From assembly GCA_046727175.1 (NCBI GenBank), contig JBKPCD010000197.1, positions 1-9,118 on the forward strand: a stretch of DNA of 9,118 nt, in the 5' to 3' direction. The DNA comes from JBKPCD01 sp046727175. Its GTDB lineage: Bacteria; Acidobacteriota; Vicinamibacteria; Vicinamibacterales; 2-12-FULL-66-21. Both the position numbers and the translations under genes were made by a program. Of the stretch, positions 1 through 5,356 are shown piece after piece. The notes under the pieces are model-generated. The model worked only from the letters and a program-made list of their open reading frames with translations, was not told the origin of the DNA and did no database searches. How positions within the stretch are numbered: the stretch's first letter is position 1; every line of letters starts with the position of its first letter.

Positions 1-67
1 GAGCGGGGCAACGGGGCCCCCGCGAGCGACGGTGTAAGGGGGTTCCGGGGGACGAAGTCCCCCGGAC
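1..67 (+). repeat. GC-rich hairpin element, copy A (left end outside window)
   Basis: This is a partial copy of a dispersed element that occurs three times in the window. Read left to right it shows the same ordered blocks as copies B and C: GAGCGGGG, then CGCGAGCGAC, then a G-run leading into a strong hairpin. The hairpin stem TCCGGGGGAC (44-53) pairs perfectly with GTCCCCCGGA (57-66) over a GAA loop. The match to the reverse complement of copy C covers nearly the whole stretch, with small substitutions. No start, stop or protein motif supports coding in the element itself, although one frame is open through it into the tail at 69-113. It could be a non-autonomous mobile repeat or a structured transcript end. 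The repeat relationship is directly visible; its nature is not known to me. Confidence 0.75.
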
Positions 68-68
68 A

Positions 69-113
69 AAGAAGAAGCGACTCGCGGAAATTCGGAAGAA
101 GTACTCGAAGTAG
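69..113 (+). pseudogene. Apparent 3' tail of an upstream gene, probably duplicated
   Basis: Immediately after the hairpin of copy A one frame reads KKKRLAEIRKKYSK and then TAG (111-113). A short Lys/Arg-rich amphipathic end of this kind is typical of a bacterial protein C-terminus, and the segment is visibly less GC-rich than the element on either side. The frame is open back to base 3 through the hairpin element, but the translation of the element looks like nonsense. By analogy with copy C, where the 44-bp end of the neighbouring gene is duplicated after the element, I infer that this is a duplicated 3' end of the gene left of the window. It could instead be the true end of that gene, split or extended by copy A. 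Only sequence left of the window can decide. Confidence 0.45.
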
Positions 114-294
114 TTGGCGCGCCAAAGGCGCGCCCCGGCGGAGCGGAGCGGGGCACAGGGGCCGCCTCCACCCCAGCGCGCACAAAACGCGCGCTGGGGA
201 CCCCGGACCCGCGAGCGACGTAATCCCGAGGCCCCACCACGCGGATTGTGCGTGGTGGCGTGGGAATGGGGGTCCGGGGGACGAAGCCCCCGGT
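114..294 (+). repeat. GC-rich hairpin element, copy B, with two extra nested hairpins
   Basis: The second copy begins directly after the TAG at 111-113 with a perfect 12-bp palindrome, TTGGCGCGCCAA (114-125). It continues with GCGGAGCGGAGCGGGG (139-153 region), CGCGAGCGAC (210-219) and GGGGTCCGGGGGAC ending at 282. The terminal hairpin is CCGGGGG (274-280) against CCCCCGG (287-293). Compared with A and C it is longer, because two extra stem-loops lie between the shared blocks: CCCCAGCGCGC (171-181) with GCGCGCTGGGG (189-199), and CCACCACGC (234-242) with GCGTGGTGG (250-258). All stems are perfect. It ends about 18 bp before the start of the RraA-like gene, so it fills the intergenic space. 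No gene is credible in 1-312 apart from the tail at 69-113. Confidence 0.75.
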
Positions 295-301
295 GAAGAT
301 T

Positions 302-305
302 GGAG
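302..305 (+). promoter_or_regulatory. Ribosome binding site of the RraA-like gene
   Basis: GGAG lies 7 nt before the ATG at 313. It supports this start, which also places a signal peptide at the N-terminus. The site is just outside the end of hairpin element B. Confidence 0.55.
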
Positions 306-312
306 CACATCA

Positions 313-1056
313 ATGAAGCGGACAGTGAGTCTTGTGTTTGTTGCCGTAGCGGCGGCCACGGTGTGGGTGGTGGCGCAGTCCGCCCCCGTCCCCAGCAAAG
401 ACACCAAGGACGACTCCGTGAGTGACGGATTCCGGATGGTCGAAGTGGCCTCGGTCTCCGACGCGATGGAGCAGCTCTACGGACAGCGGGCCTACATGCC
501 GCACGACATGCGTCCGCTCGCTCCGACGAAATTCGCGGGACCTGCGGTCACGGTCATGCTGAAGAAGGAAGAGCACAAGGAAGGATCGGCCGCGTCGCAG
601 GGCATGCTCGACGCGATCGACTCGTCACCGGCGGGCTCGGTGTACGTGATGGTGCTCGAGAACGGACTCGATTTCGCGGGGATTGGCGGCCTCATGGCCA
701 CCGCGATGAAGTACCGCGGCTTCGCAGGAGCAGTGATCGACGCCTCGGTTCGCGATACGCCGCAGATTCGCAAGCTGCAGTTCCCGGTCTTCAGCCGCGG
801 TGTGGCACCCTCGACGACCATCAACCACTACCGCGTGACAGGCGTCAACGTGCCGGTCACGTGCGCGGGAGTTCAGGTGAATCCAGGCGACATCGTCGCG
901 GCCGATGAGGACGGCGTCGCGGTCATTCCACGTGCGAAGGCGGCGGAAGTGCTCAAGAAGTCGCAGGAGCTCGACGACACCGAACATCGCATGATTCCGT
1001 TCATCGAGAAGTTCAAATCGATCAAGGAAGCAGTGAAGCAGTTCGGCCGAATTTGA
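313..1056 (+). CDS. RraA-family protein with signal peptide (HMG aldolase/RraA-like)
   Basis: A 247-residue protein of the RraA/4-hydroxy-4-methyl-2-oxoglutarate aldolase family. Residues 1-22 form a basic start, a hydrophobic stretch and a VVAQ end that reads as a Sec signal peptide. The RraA fold follows at about 40-235. Visible family signatures are GIGGLMATAMKYRG (123-136), DASVRD (143-148) with the Arg147-Asp148 pair that binds substrate and metal in the aldolases, FPVFSRG (157-163) and, near the C-terminus, PGDIVAADEDGVAVIP. Known members are cytoplasmic aldolases of pyruvate-derived acids or RNase E regulators without enzyme activity. An exported version fits neither RNase E control nor a cytoplasmic aldolase. 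The stop codon overlaps the ribosome binding site of the PQQ dehydrogenase 13 bp downstream, so the two are probably co-transcribed. The family is clear; activity and substrate are not known. Confidence 0.88.
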   Translation: MKRTVSLVFVAVAAATVWVVAQSAPVPSKDTKDDSVSDGFRMVEVASVSDAMEQLYGQRAYMPHDMRPLAPTKFAGPAVTVMLKKEEHKEGSAASQGMLDAIDSSPAGSVYVMVLENGLDFAGIGGLMATAMKYRGFAGAVIDASVRDTPQIRKLQFPVFSRGVAPSTTINHYRVTGVNVPVTCAGVQVNPGDIVAADEDGVAVIPRAKAAEVLKKSQELDDTEHRMIPFIEKFKSIKEAVKQFGRI

Positions 1057-1059
1057 GGA
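1055..1059 (+). promoter_or_regulatory. Ribosome binding site of the PQQ dehydrogenase, overlapping the preceding stop
   Basis: GAGGA starts inside the TGA stop of the RraA-like gene (1054-1056) and lies 10 nt before the ATG at 1070. The overlap implies that translation of the two genes is coupled within one operon. Confidence 0.5.
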
Positions 1060-1069
1060 CCCTCGACTC

Positions 1070-3025
1070 ATGCGCGTTGTCGTGACCACCATCGGCGTCC
1101 TGTGCCTCGCGTCCGGAGCGCTCGCGCAGAACGTCGACCCGGGCCGGAAGGTGTTCGAGACCTATTGCGCGCGCTGCCATGGCGCGGACGGCAACGGCGG
1201 CGAGATGGGCCCGCCGATCGTCACGCAGCTCGGGATGCGAGACGATGACCAGTTGAAGACGCTGATCCGCGACGGTCAGCCTGCCAAGGGCATGCCCCCC
1301 AGTCTGGTCCCGGACACCGAGATGACCGAGCTCCTGAAGTTCCTGCGGACGATTCAACGACGCAGCGATGCGCTGCCACCCGTCCGTCTGACGCTACAAA
1401 CGACGGAGGGAAAGACTCTCGACGGGCAGATCCTCGGCGAGGGCTTCGACGATGTGCAGCTGCGGACCGACGATAAGCGCGTCCATCTCCTTCGTCGTAC
1501 CGGCGATCGGTTCCGCGAGGTGACGTCCGACACGAACTGGCCGACGTACAACGGCGATCCGCGAGGGAATCGCTACACGACGCTCACCCAGATCAACAAG
1601 GACACCATCAAACGGCTCGTGCCGAAGTGGATGTTCCCGGTTCCGGGCGCAGGTCAGCTGCAGGTCACGCCAATTGTCGTCGACGGCATCATGTATGTCA
1701 CGAACGTGAACGAATGCTTCGCGCTCGACGCCGGCACGGGTCGACGGATCTGGACCTATCAGCGACCGCGCACGAAAGGCCTGAGCGGCGCAGGCGCGAA
1801 CCGGGGCGTGGGTGTCGCTGGCGACCGCCTGTTCCTGGAGACCGACAATGCCCACATCATCGCGCTGAATCGCTTCACGGGCGAACTGCTGTGGGACACG
1901 GAGATGGACGACTGGCGCAAGAATTATTTCGCGACCTCCGCGCCACTGCCCGCAGGGAATCTCGTCATTGCCGGTGTCGGCGGAGGCGAGCACGGCGCGA
2001 ATGGATTTGTCGCCGCCTACGACCAGGAGACGGGCAAAGAGGTGTGGCGATTCTCGACCGTCCCGAAGCCCGGAGAACCCGGTTCGGAGACCTGGCAAGG
2101 GAAGGACATCGAGCATGGTGGAGCACCAACCTGGTTCACGGGCAGCTACGATCCGGACCTCGACATCGTGTATTGGCCGGTCGGAAATCCAAGCAAGGAG
2201 TACAACGGCGATCACCGGAAAGGCGACAACCTTTACGCGAGCTGCATCCTGGCGCTCGAGCGCCAGACAGGAAAGCTGAAGTGGTACTACCAGTTCACGC
2301 CGCACGATCTCTGGGATTGGGACGCGACGCAGACGTCGGTGCTCATCGACACCACGTGGCAGGGGCAACCGCGCAAGCTGATGCTGCACGCGAGCCGGAA
2401 CGGTTTCTTCTACATCTTCGACCGCACCAACGGAAAGCTCCTGCTGGCGAAGCCGTTCGTGAGAAACCTGACGTGGGCGAGCGGAATCGGATCCGATGGC
2501 CGACCGATTCTTCTGCCGAACCAGGAGCCGTCTCCAGGCGGCACGAAGGTCTGTCCGTCGCAGGACGGCGCCACGAACTGGTTCTCGCCGTCGTTCAACC
2601 CCGCGACAGGTCTGTTCTACGTCCAGACGTTCGAGAAGTGCAGCATCTACACGAAGAGCGACGGCGGTGAGTGGGAATCCGGGAAGACATATCTCGGCGG
2701 ATCGCAGCGTACAGCGCCGGATCCCAAGCCGCAGCGAATTCTCAAAGCGATCGACATCCAGACGGGCGAGATCAAGTGGGAACTGCCGCAGCCGGGGCGC
2801 GGGTCCTCGTGGGGCGGCACGCTGACCACGTCAAGCGGCCTGGTGATCTTCGGGGAGGAGAGCGGCGCGCTGATGGCGGCGGATGCCGTCAGCGGCAAGC
2901 CGCTCTGGAGCTTCGAGACGAATCAGACGTGGAAAGCATCGCCGATGACGTACTCGTTCGATGGCAAACAGTACGTTGCCATCGCAGCCGGGCCCAACAT
3001 CATCGCATTTACGCTACCAGACTAA
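1070..3025 (+). CDS. Cytochrome c-PQQ quinoprotein dehydrogenase fusion
   Basis: A 651-residue exported quinoprotein. A Sec signal peptide (1-20, ending ALAQ) is followed by a cytochrome c domain with heme motif CARCH (Cys33, Cys36, His37) and a likely axial Met75 in GMPP. A small beta-rich segment (about 103-152) joins it to an eight-bladed PQQ propeller (about 155-650), marked by repeated blade motifs of the type D/E-x-x-T/S-G-K-x-x-W. By remembered alignment with methanol dehydrogenase, the calcium/PQQ ligands are Glu307 (GGEHGANG) and Asn373 (VGNPS), and PHDLWDWD (411-418) matches the PHDEWDF motif. The usual catalytic Asp position carries Glu397 (ALERQTG). The adjacent Cys-Cys pair of methanol dehydrogenases is missing before ANRG. 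It probably oxidises an alcohol, polyol or sugar in the periplasm and passes electrons to its own heme. The substrate is unknown. Confidence 0.9.
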   Translation: MRVVVTTIGVLCLASGALAQNVDPGRKVFETYCARCHGADGNGGEMGPPIVTQLGMRDDDQLKTLIRDGQPAKGMPPSLVPDTEMTELLKFLRTIQRRSDALPPVRLTLQTTEGKTLDGQILGEGFDDVQLRTDDKRVHLLRRTGDRFREVTSDTNWPTYNGDPRGNRYTTLTQINKDTIKRLVPKWMFPVPGAGQLQVTPIVVDGIMYVTNVNECFALDAGTGRRIWTYQRPRTKGLSGAGANRGVGVAGDRLFLETDNAHIIALNRFTGELLWDTEMDDWRKNYFATSAPLPAGNLVIAGVGGGEHGANGFVAAYDQETGKEVWRFSTVPKPGEPGSETWQGKDIEHGGAPTWFTGSYDPDLDIVYWPVGNPSKEYNGDHRKGDNLYASCILALERQTGKLKWYYQFTPHDLWDWDATQTSVLIDTTWQGQPRKLMLHASRNGFFYIFDRTNGKLLLAKPFVRNLTWASGIGSDGRPILLPNQEPSPGGTKVCPSQDGATNWFSPSFNPATGLFYVQTFEKCSIYTKSDGGEWESGKTYLGGSQRTAPDPKPQRILKAIDIQTGEIKWELPQPGRGSSWGGTLTTSSGLVIFGEESGALMAADAVSGKPLWSFETNQTWKASPMTYSFDGKQYVAIAAGPNIIAFTLPD

Positions 3026-3049
3026 TCCGGAGTCGCCTGGATGGCTGTG

Positions 3050-3075
3050 GGCGGGGTCTTCATTCAGACCCCGCC
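3050..3075 (+). terminator. Terminator-like hairpin after the PQQ dehydrogenase
   Basis: A perfect 10-bp stem, GGCGGGGTCT (3050-3059) with AGACCCCGCC (3066-3075), closes a 6-nt loop 24 bp after the stop codon. No T-run follows, so it is not a textbook intrinsic terminator. It may still end or stabilise the transcript, as GC-rich hairpins often do in high-GC bacteria. Confidence 0.5.
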
Positions 3076-3086
3076 TGGCCCGATGG

Positions 3087-3114
3087 TTCACCGTTCTTCG
3101 AAGTCCGTTAGAAT
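3087..3114 (+). promoter_or_regulatory. Candidate sigma70-type promoter for the Tat-exported oxidoreductase
   Basis: TTCACC (3087-3092) and TAGAAT (3109-3114) are separated by 16 bp and match the -35 and -10 consensus at 4 and 5 of 6 bases. It follows the terminator-like hairpin and would give a leader of about 105 nt that includes the REPIN-like hairpins at 3143-3192. This is weak evidence from sequence match and placement only. Confidence 0.35.
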
Positions 3115-3142
3115 TGACGGCTGGCGCGCGCCCATCAGCTCC

Positions 3143-3192
3143 GTAGGCGTCGGCTTCAGCCGGCGCAAAGTCCGCCTGAAGGCGGACACTAC
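3143..3192 (+). repeat. REPIN-like double hairpin flanked by GTAG and CTAC
   Basis: Two stem-loops lie back to back. GCGTCGGCT (3147-3155) pairs with AGCCGGCGC (3158-3166) with one G-T pair, and GTCCGCC (3170-3176) pairs perfectly with GGCGGAC (3181-3187) over a TGAA loop. The pair is bounded by GTAG (3143-3146) on the left and CTAC (3189-3192) on the right. A GTAG tetranucleotide next to a hairpin is the hallmark of REP sequences moved by REP-associated tyrosine transposases (RAYT), and two REPs in inverted orientation form a REPIN. No transposase gene is in the window, so a copy moved in trans is inferred. It differs in sequence and layout from the GC-rich elements A-C. Confidence 0.65.
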
Positions 3193-3215
3193 AGCCTGTG
3201 AAAATCACCATCTGC

Positions 3216-3220
3216 AGAGG
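3216..3220 (+). promoter_or_regulatory. Ribosome binding site of the Tat-exported oxidoreductase
   Basis: AGAGG lies 5 nt before the ATG at 3226 and supports this start, which keeps the full Tat signal. Confidence 0.5.
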
Positions 3221-3225
3221 CACGC

Positions 3226-4383
3226 ATGAAACGCAATCGCAAGGACCGTCGTGAGTTCCTGAAATCGTCAATCACCACCGCGGCCGCGGTGGCGATGACA
3301 GGTGCGCGTGCGCGGCACGCGACGGCGCAGACCCCGGCGAAGCCCGCGGGTCCGGCCCGGATCAAGTTTGCCGCGATCGGCCTCAATCACGGGCACATCA
3401 ACGGTCAGGTCGACTCGGTGATCCGCGGCGGCGGGGAGCTCGTTTCGTTCTTCGCCAAGGAACCCGACCTGGCGGCAGCCTTTCAGAAGCGCTACCCGTC
3501 GGCGAAGCTCGCTCGCAGCGAGCGTGAAATCCTCGAGGACCCGTCGATTCAGCTCGTCGTGAGCGCGTCGATTCCAAACGAGCGCGCCCCGCTCGGCATC
3601 GACGTGATGCGCCACGGCAAGGACTTCATGGTCGACAAGCCGGGGATGACGACGCTCGCGCAGCTCGCCGAGGCGAAGCGTGTGCAGGGGGAGACGAAGC
3701 GAATCTACTCCATCCTCTACAGCGAGCGGCACGAGAACAAGGCGACCGTGAAGGCCGGGGATCTGGTCAAAGCCGGAGCAATCGGACGCGTGATCCAGAC
3801 CGTCGGCCTCGGCCCGCATCGGATCAATCAGGGCACGCCGCGGCCGCCATGGTTCTACGAGAAGGAGAAGTACGGCGGCATCATCTGCGACATCGCCTCG
3901 CACCAGTTCGATCAATTCCTGTTCTTCACCGGGTCGACGCGCGCCGACGTGGTGGCATCCCAGGTCGGCAACTTCCATCATCCGCAGTACCCGGGGCTCG
4001 AGGATTTCGGTGACGTCATGCTCCGCGGCAACGGCGGCACCGGATACATCCGCGTGGACTGGTTCACGCCGGACGGCCTGAGCACGTGGGGAGACGGCCG
4101 CCTCACGGTTCTCGGCACCGACGGATTCATCGAAGTGCGAAAAAACGTCGACATCGCCGGGCGGCAGGGCGGGAACCACCTGTTCCTCGTCGATCAGAAG
4201 GAGACGCGCTACATCGACTGCACGGACGTGACGCTGCCCTACGGAACGCGGCTCGTCGATGATGTGCTGAATCGAACGGAGACCGCCATGCCGCAGGCGC
4301 ACACGTTTCTCGCGATGGAGCTCGCGCTCATCGCGGAGAAGAACGCGCAGCGCGCCGACGTGAACAAAGGAAGCGGGTTGTAG
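3226..4383 (+). CDS. Tat-exported Gfo/Idh/MocA-family oxidoreductase
   Basis: A 385-residue protein. The N-terminus carries a twin-arginine signal: DRREFLK with Arg8-Arg9, a hydrophobic segment, and an Ala-rich end near ATAQ (about residue 35). The Rossmann domain begins at IKFAAIGLNHGH (about 45-56), where the usual GxGxxG is replaced by GLNHGH. MVDKPG (Asp137-Lys138-Pro139) is the family's E/DKP motif, whose Lys contacts cofactor and substrate. CDIASHQFD (221-229) supplies the conserved Asp222 and His226 region of the catalytic C-terminal domain. Exported members such as Zymomonas glucose-fructose oxidoreductase are known to fold and bind NADP before Tat export. It probably oxidises or isomerises a sugar derivative in the periplasm. 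It follows its own candidate promoter, and its stop codon abuts the stop of the opposite SDR gene with no base between. Confidence 0.88.
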   Translation: MKRNRKDRREFLKSSITTAAAVAMTGARARHATAQTPAKPAGPARIKFAAIGLNHGHINGQVDSVIRGGGELVSFFAKEPDLAAAFQKRYPSAKLARSEREILEDPSIQLVVSASIPNERAPLGIDVMRHGKDFMVDKPGMTTLAQLAEAKRVQGETKRIYSILYSERHENKATVKAGDLVKAGAIGRVIQTVGLGPHRINQGTPRPPWFYEKEKYGGIICDIASHQFDQFLFFTGSTRADVVASQVGNFHHPQYPGLEDFGDVMLRGNGGTGYIRVDWFTPDGLSTWGDGRLTVLGTDGFIEVRKNVDIAGRQGGNHLFLVDQKETRYIDCTDVTLPYGTRLVDDVLNRTETAMPQAHTFLAMELALIAEKNAQRADVNKGSGL

Positions 4384-5166
4384 CTACCAGTTCGGCGGCG
4401 CGCCGATCGGGAACTGCTCGAGGTCCATGATGGTCCCCGTCACGAGCGCGCTGTCGTCGGTTGCAAAATACGCGACCGCGTTCGCGATGTCCTCCGGCGA
4501 CAGCAGCCGGCCGAAGGGGCGCGTCGCAATCGCCTCTTCGAGCCAGTCGTCCCCCTTGCCTTCTGCGCGCTTGACACGATCCTCGCCTTCGGTCAGTGTC
4601 CATCCGACATTGATCTGGTTGACGCGAATCCGATACCGATTCAGCGTTGCCGCCGCGTTGCGCGTGAGCGTCATCAGACCGCCCTTCGAGACCGAATACG
4701 GACCGAGCTTGGGCTCCCCGATGTACGCATTGACCGATCCAATGTTGACGATCGATCCGCCACCGCGCGTCTTCATCGACTTGACCGCCTCCTGCAGGCA
4801 CAGGAACGGCGCCCGCAGGTTGACGTGCATGATCGAGTCCCACAGCTCGACCGGCACGTCTTCGAGGTAGCCACGCGCGGTCATCGCGGCGTTGTTGACG
4901 AGCACATCGATGCCGCCCCAGTGATCAACGGCAAACCGGACGATCCGTCGGCACGATTCGACGTCCGCGAGATCGCCCGCCACCGCCGCGATGTGCACCC
5001 CCTTGCTCCGAATCTGGTCGGCGACGGCCTGCGCGTCGCGGTGGTCAAGACCGTGGATCACCACGCGTGCGCCGAGGGCTGCGAGACGCTCCGCAATGCC
5101 TCGTCCGATGCCCGACGTCGAGCCAGTAACGAGCGCAATTCGATTCGCGAGAGAAGCCTTTGGCAT
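4384..5166 (-). CDS. Short-chain dehydrogenase/reductase (SDR family)
   Basis: A 260-residue classical SDR, normal length for the family. TGSTSGIG (14-21) is the cofactor-binding motif, NNAA (91-94) the structural motif, and the tetrad is Asn116, Ser144, Tyr157, Lys161 (YSVSK). It is cytoplasmic, with no signal peptide, and uses NAD(P) to oxidise or reduce a hydroxyl/keto group; the sequence does not reveal the substrate. The ATG at 5166 has no clear Shine-Dalgarno sequence. A TAG stop in the duplicated dehydrogenase tail (5178-5176) lies 9 nt before the start, which suggests translation was coupled to the upstream alcohol dehydrogenase before element C separated them. Both enzymes probably act in one sugar or polyol oxidation pathway. 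It ends tail to tail with the plus-strand oxidoreductase gene. Confidence 0.92.
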   Translation of the reverse strand: MPKASLANRIALVTGSTSGIGRGIAERLAALGARVVIHGLDHRDAQAVADQIRSKGVHIAAVAGDLADVESCRRIVRFAVDHWGGIDVLVNNAAMTARGYLEDVPVELWDSIMHVNLRAPFLCLQEAVKSMKTRGGGSIVNIGSVNAYIGEPKLGPYSVSKGGLMTLTRNAAATLNRYRIRVNQINVGWTLTEGEDRVKRAEGKGDDWLEEAIATRPFGRLLSPEDIANAVAYFATDDSALVTGTIMDLEQFPIGAPPNW

Positions 5167-5175
5167 GGAAGGCGG

Positions 5176-5229
5176 CTACAGCGCCGGAACCAACACCGAC
5201 TTGATCACCCGTCCTTCGTGCATCGCATC
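5176..5229 (-). pseudogene. Duplicated 3' tail of the alcohol dehydrogenase gene
   Basis: On the minus strand this stretch reads DAMHEGRVIKSVLVPAL and then TAG, in the same frame as the intact gene upstream (offset 171 bp, 57 codons). Its first 44 bp are identical to the end of the intact gene at 5400-5357. After that the two differ: the intact gene now ends PSAG, this copy ends PAL. It contains an in-frame ATG (5223-5221) giving a 15-codon frame that stops 9 nt before the SDR start. I infer that this is the original gene end and that the full-length gene received a new end from element C. Confidence 0.75.
5186..5229. repeat. 44-bp perfect direct repeat, left copy
   Basis: Identical base for base to 5357-5400, 171 bp away in the same orientation. 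Identity stops sharply on both sides, where the flanking bases differ. It encodes the dehydrogenase tail from DAMHEG to VLVP. It is far longer than a usual transposon target duplication. Confidence 0.95.
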
Positions 5230-5356
5230 CGTTCTCGTCCGGGGGACTGCGTCCCCCGGACCCCCTCACGCGCTCGCTCGCGGGACCCCACGATCCCCGC
5301 TCCGCTCGCGCGGCTCACTCGCTGCGCTCGTTCGCTGCTGTGCCTAACCGGCACTT
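5230..5356 (-). repeat. GC-rich hairpin element, copy C, between the 44-bp repeats
   Basis: A 127-bp copy of the element, in sense with the minus-strand genes. On the minus strand it begins with AAGTGCCGGTTAGGCAC, which holds a 5-bp hairpin (GTGCC/GGCAC, plus-strand 5340-5344 and 5350-5354) and supplies the new TAG stop of the dehydrogenase. It continues through a tract of repeated GCGAG/GAGCG words, then the shared blocks GAGCGGAGCGGGG and CGCGAGCGAG, and ends with a perfect 11-bp stem, GTCCGGGGGAC (5237-5247) and GTCCCCCGGAC (5251-5261), with a 3-nt loop. It matches the left-edge copy A in block order and sequence. It could also act as a transcript-end or attenuating structure between the two genes. 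Confidence 0.85.

Noticed and set aside
114..296. A 60-codon plus-strand open frame across element B
   Set aside because: It consists of Arg/Pro/Gly-rich translation of palindromic repeats, with no ribosome site and no conserved motif.
1..312. CRISPR array or tRNA among the left-edge repeats
   Set aside because: Repeats are unevenly spaced and of different length, without unit repeats and spacers. No tRNA cloverleaf or CCA-adjacent acceptor stem can be formed.
1627..2670. Long open frames in other frames or antisense inside the PQQ dehydrogenase (also 1394-2389 minus, 3268-4302 minus, 6406-7308 minus)
   Set aside because: They are Arg-rich shadow translations, common in GC-rich coding DNA. 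The overlapping genes have complete domains and motifs, and the shadows have none.
5342..5348. GCCTAAC, which fits the RYYYAAC half of an integron attC site, inside element C
   Set aside because: No partner GTTRRRY sits at the right distance and orientation, the L/R box layout is missing, and no integrase gene is in the window. A 7-base degenerate match is expected by chance.
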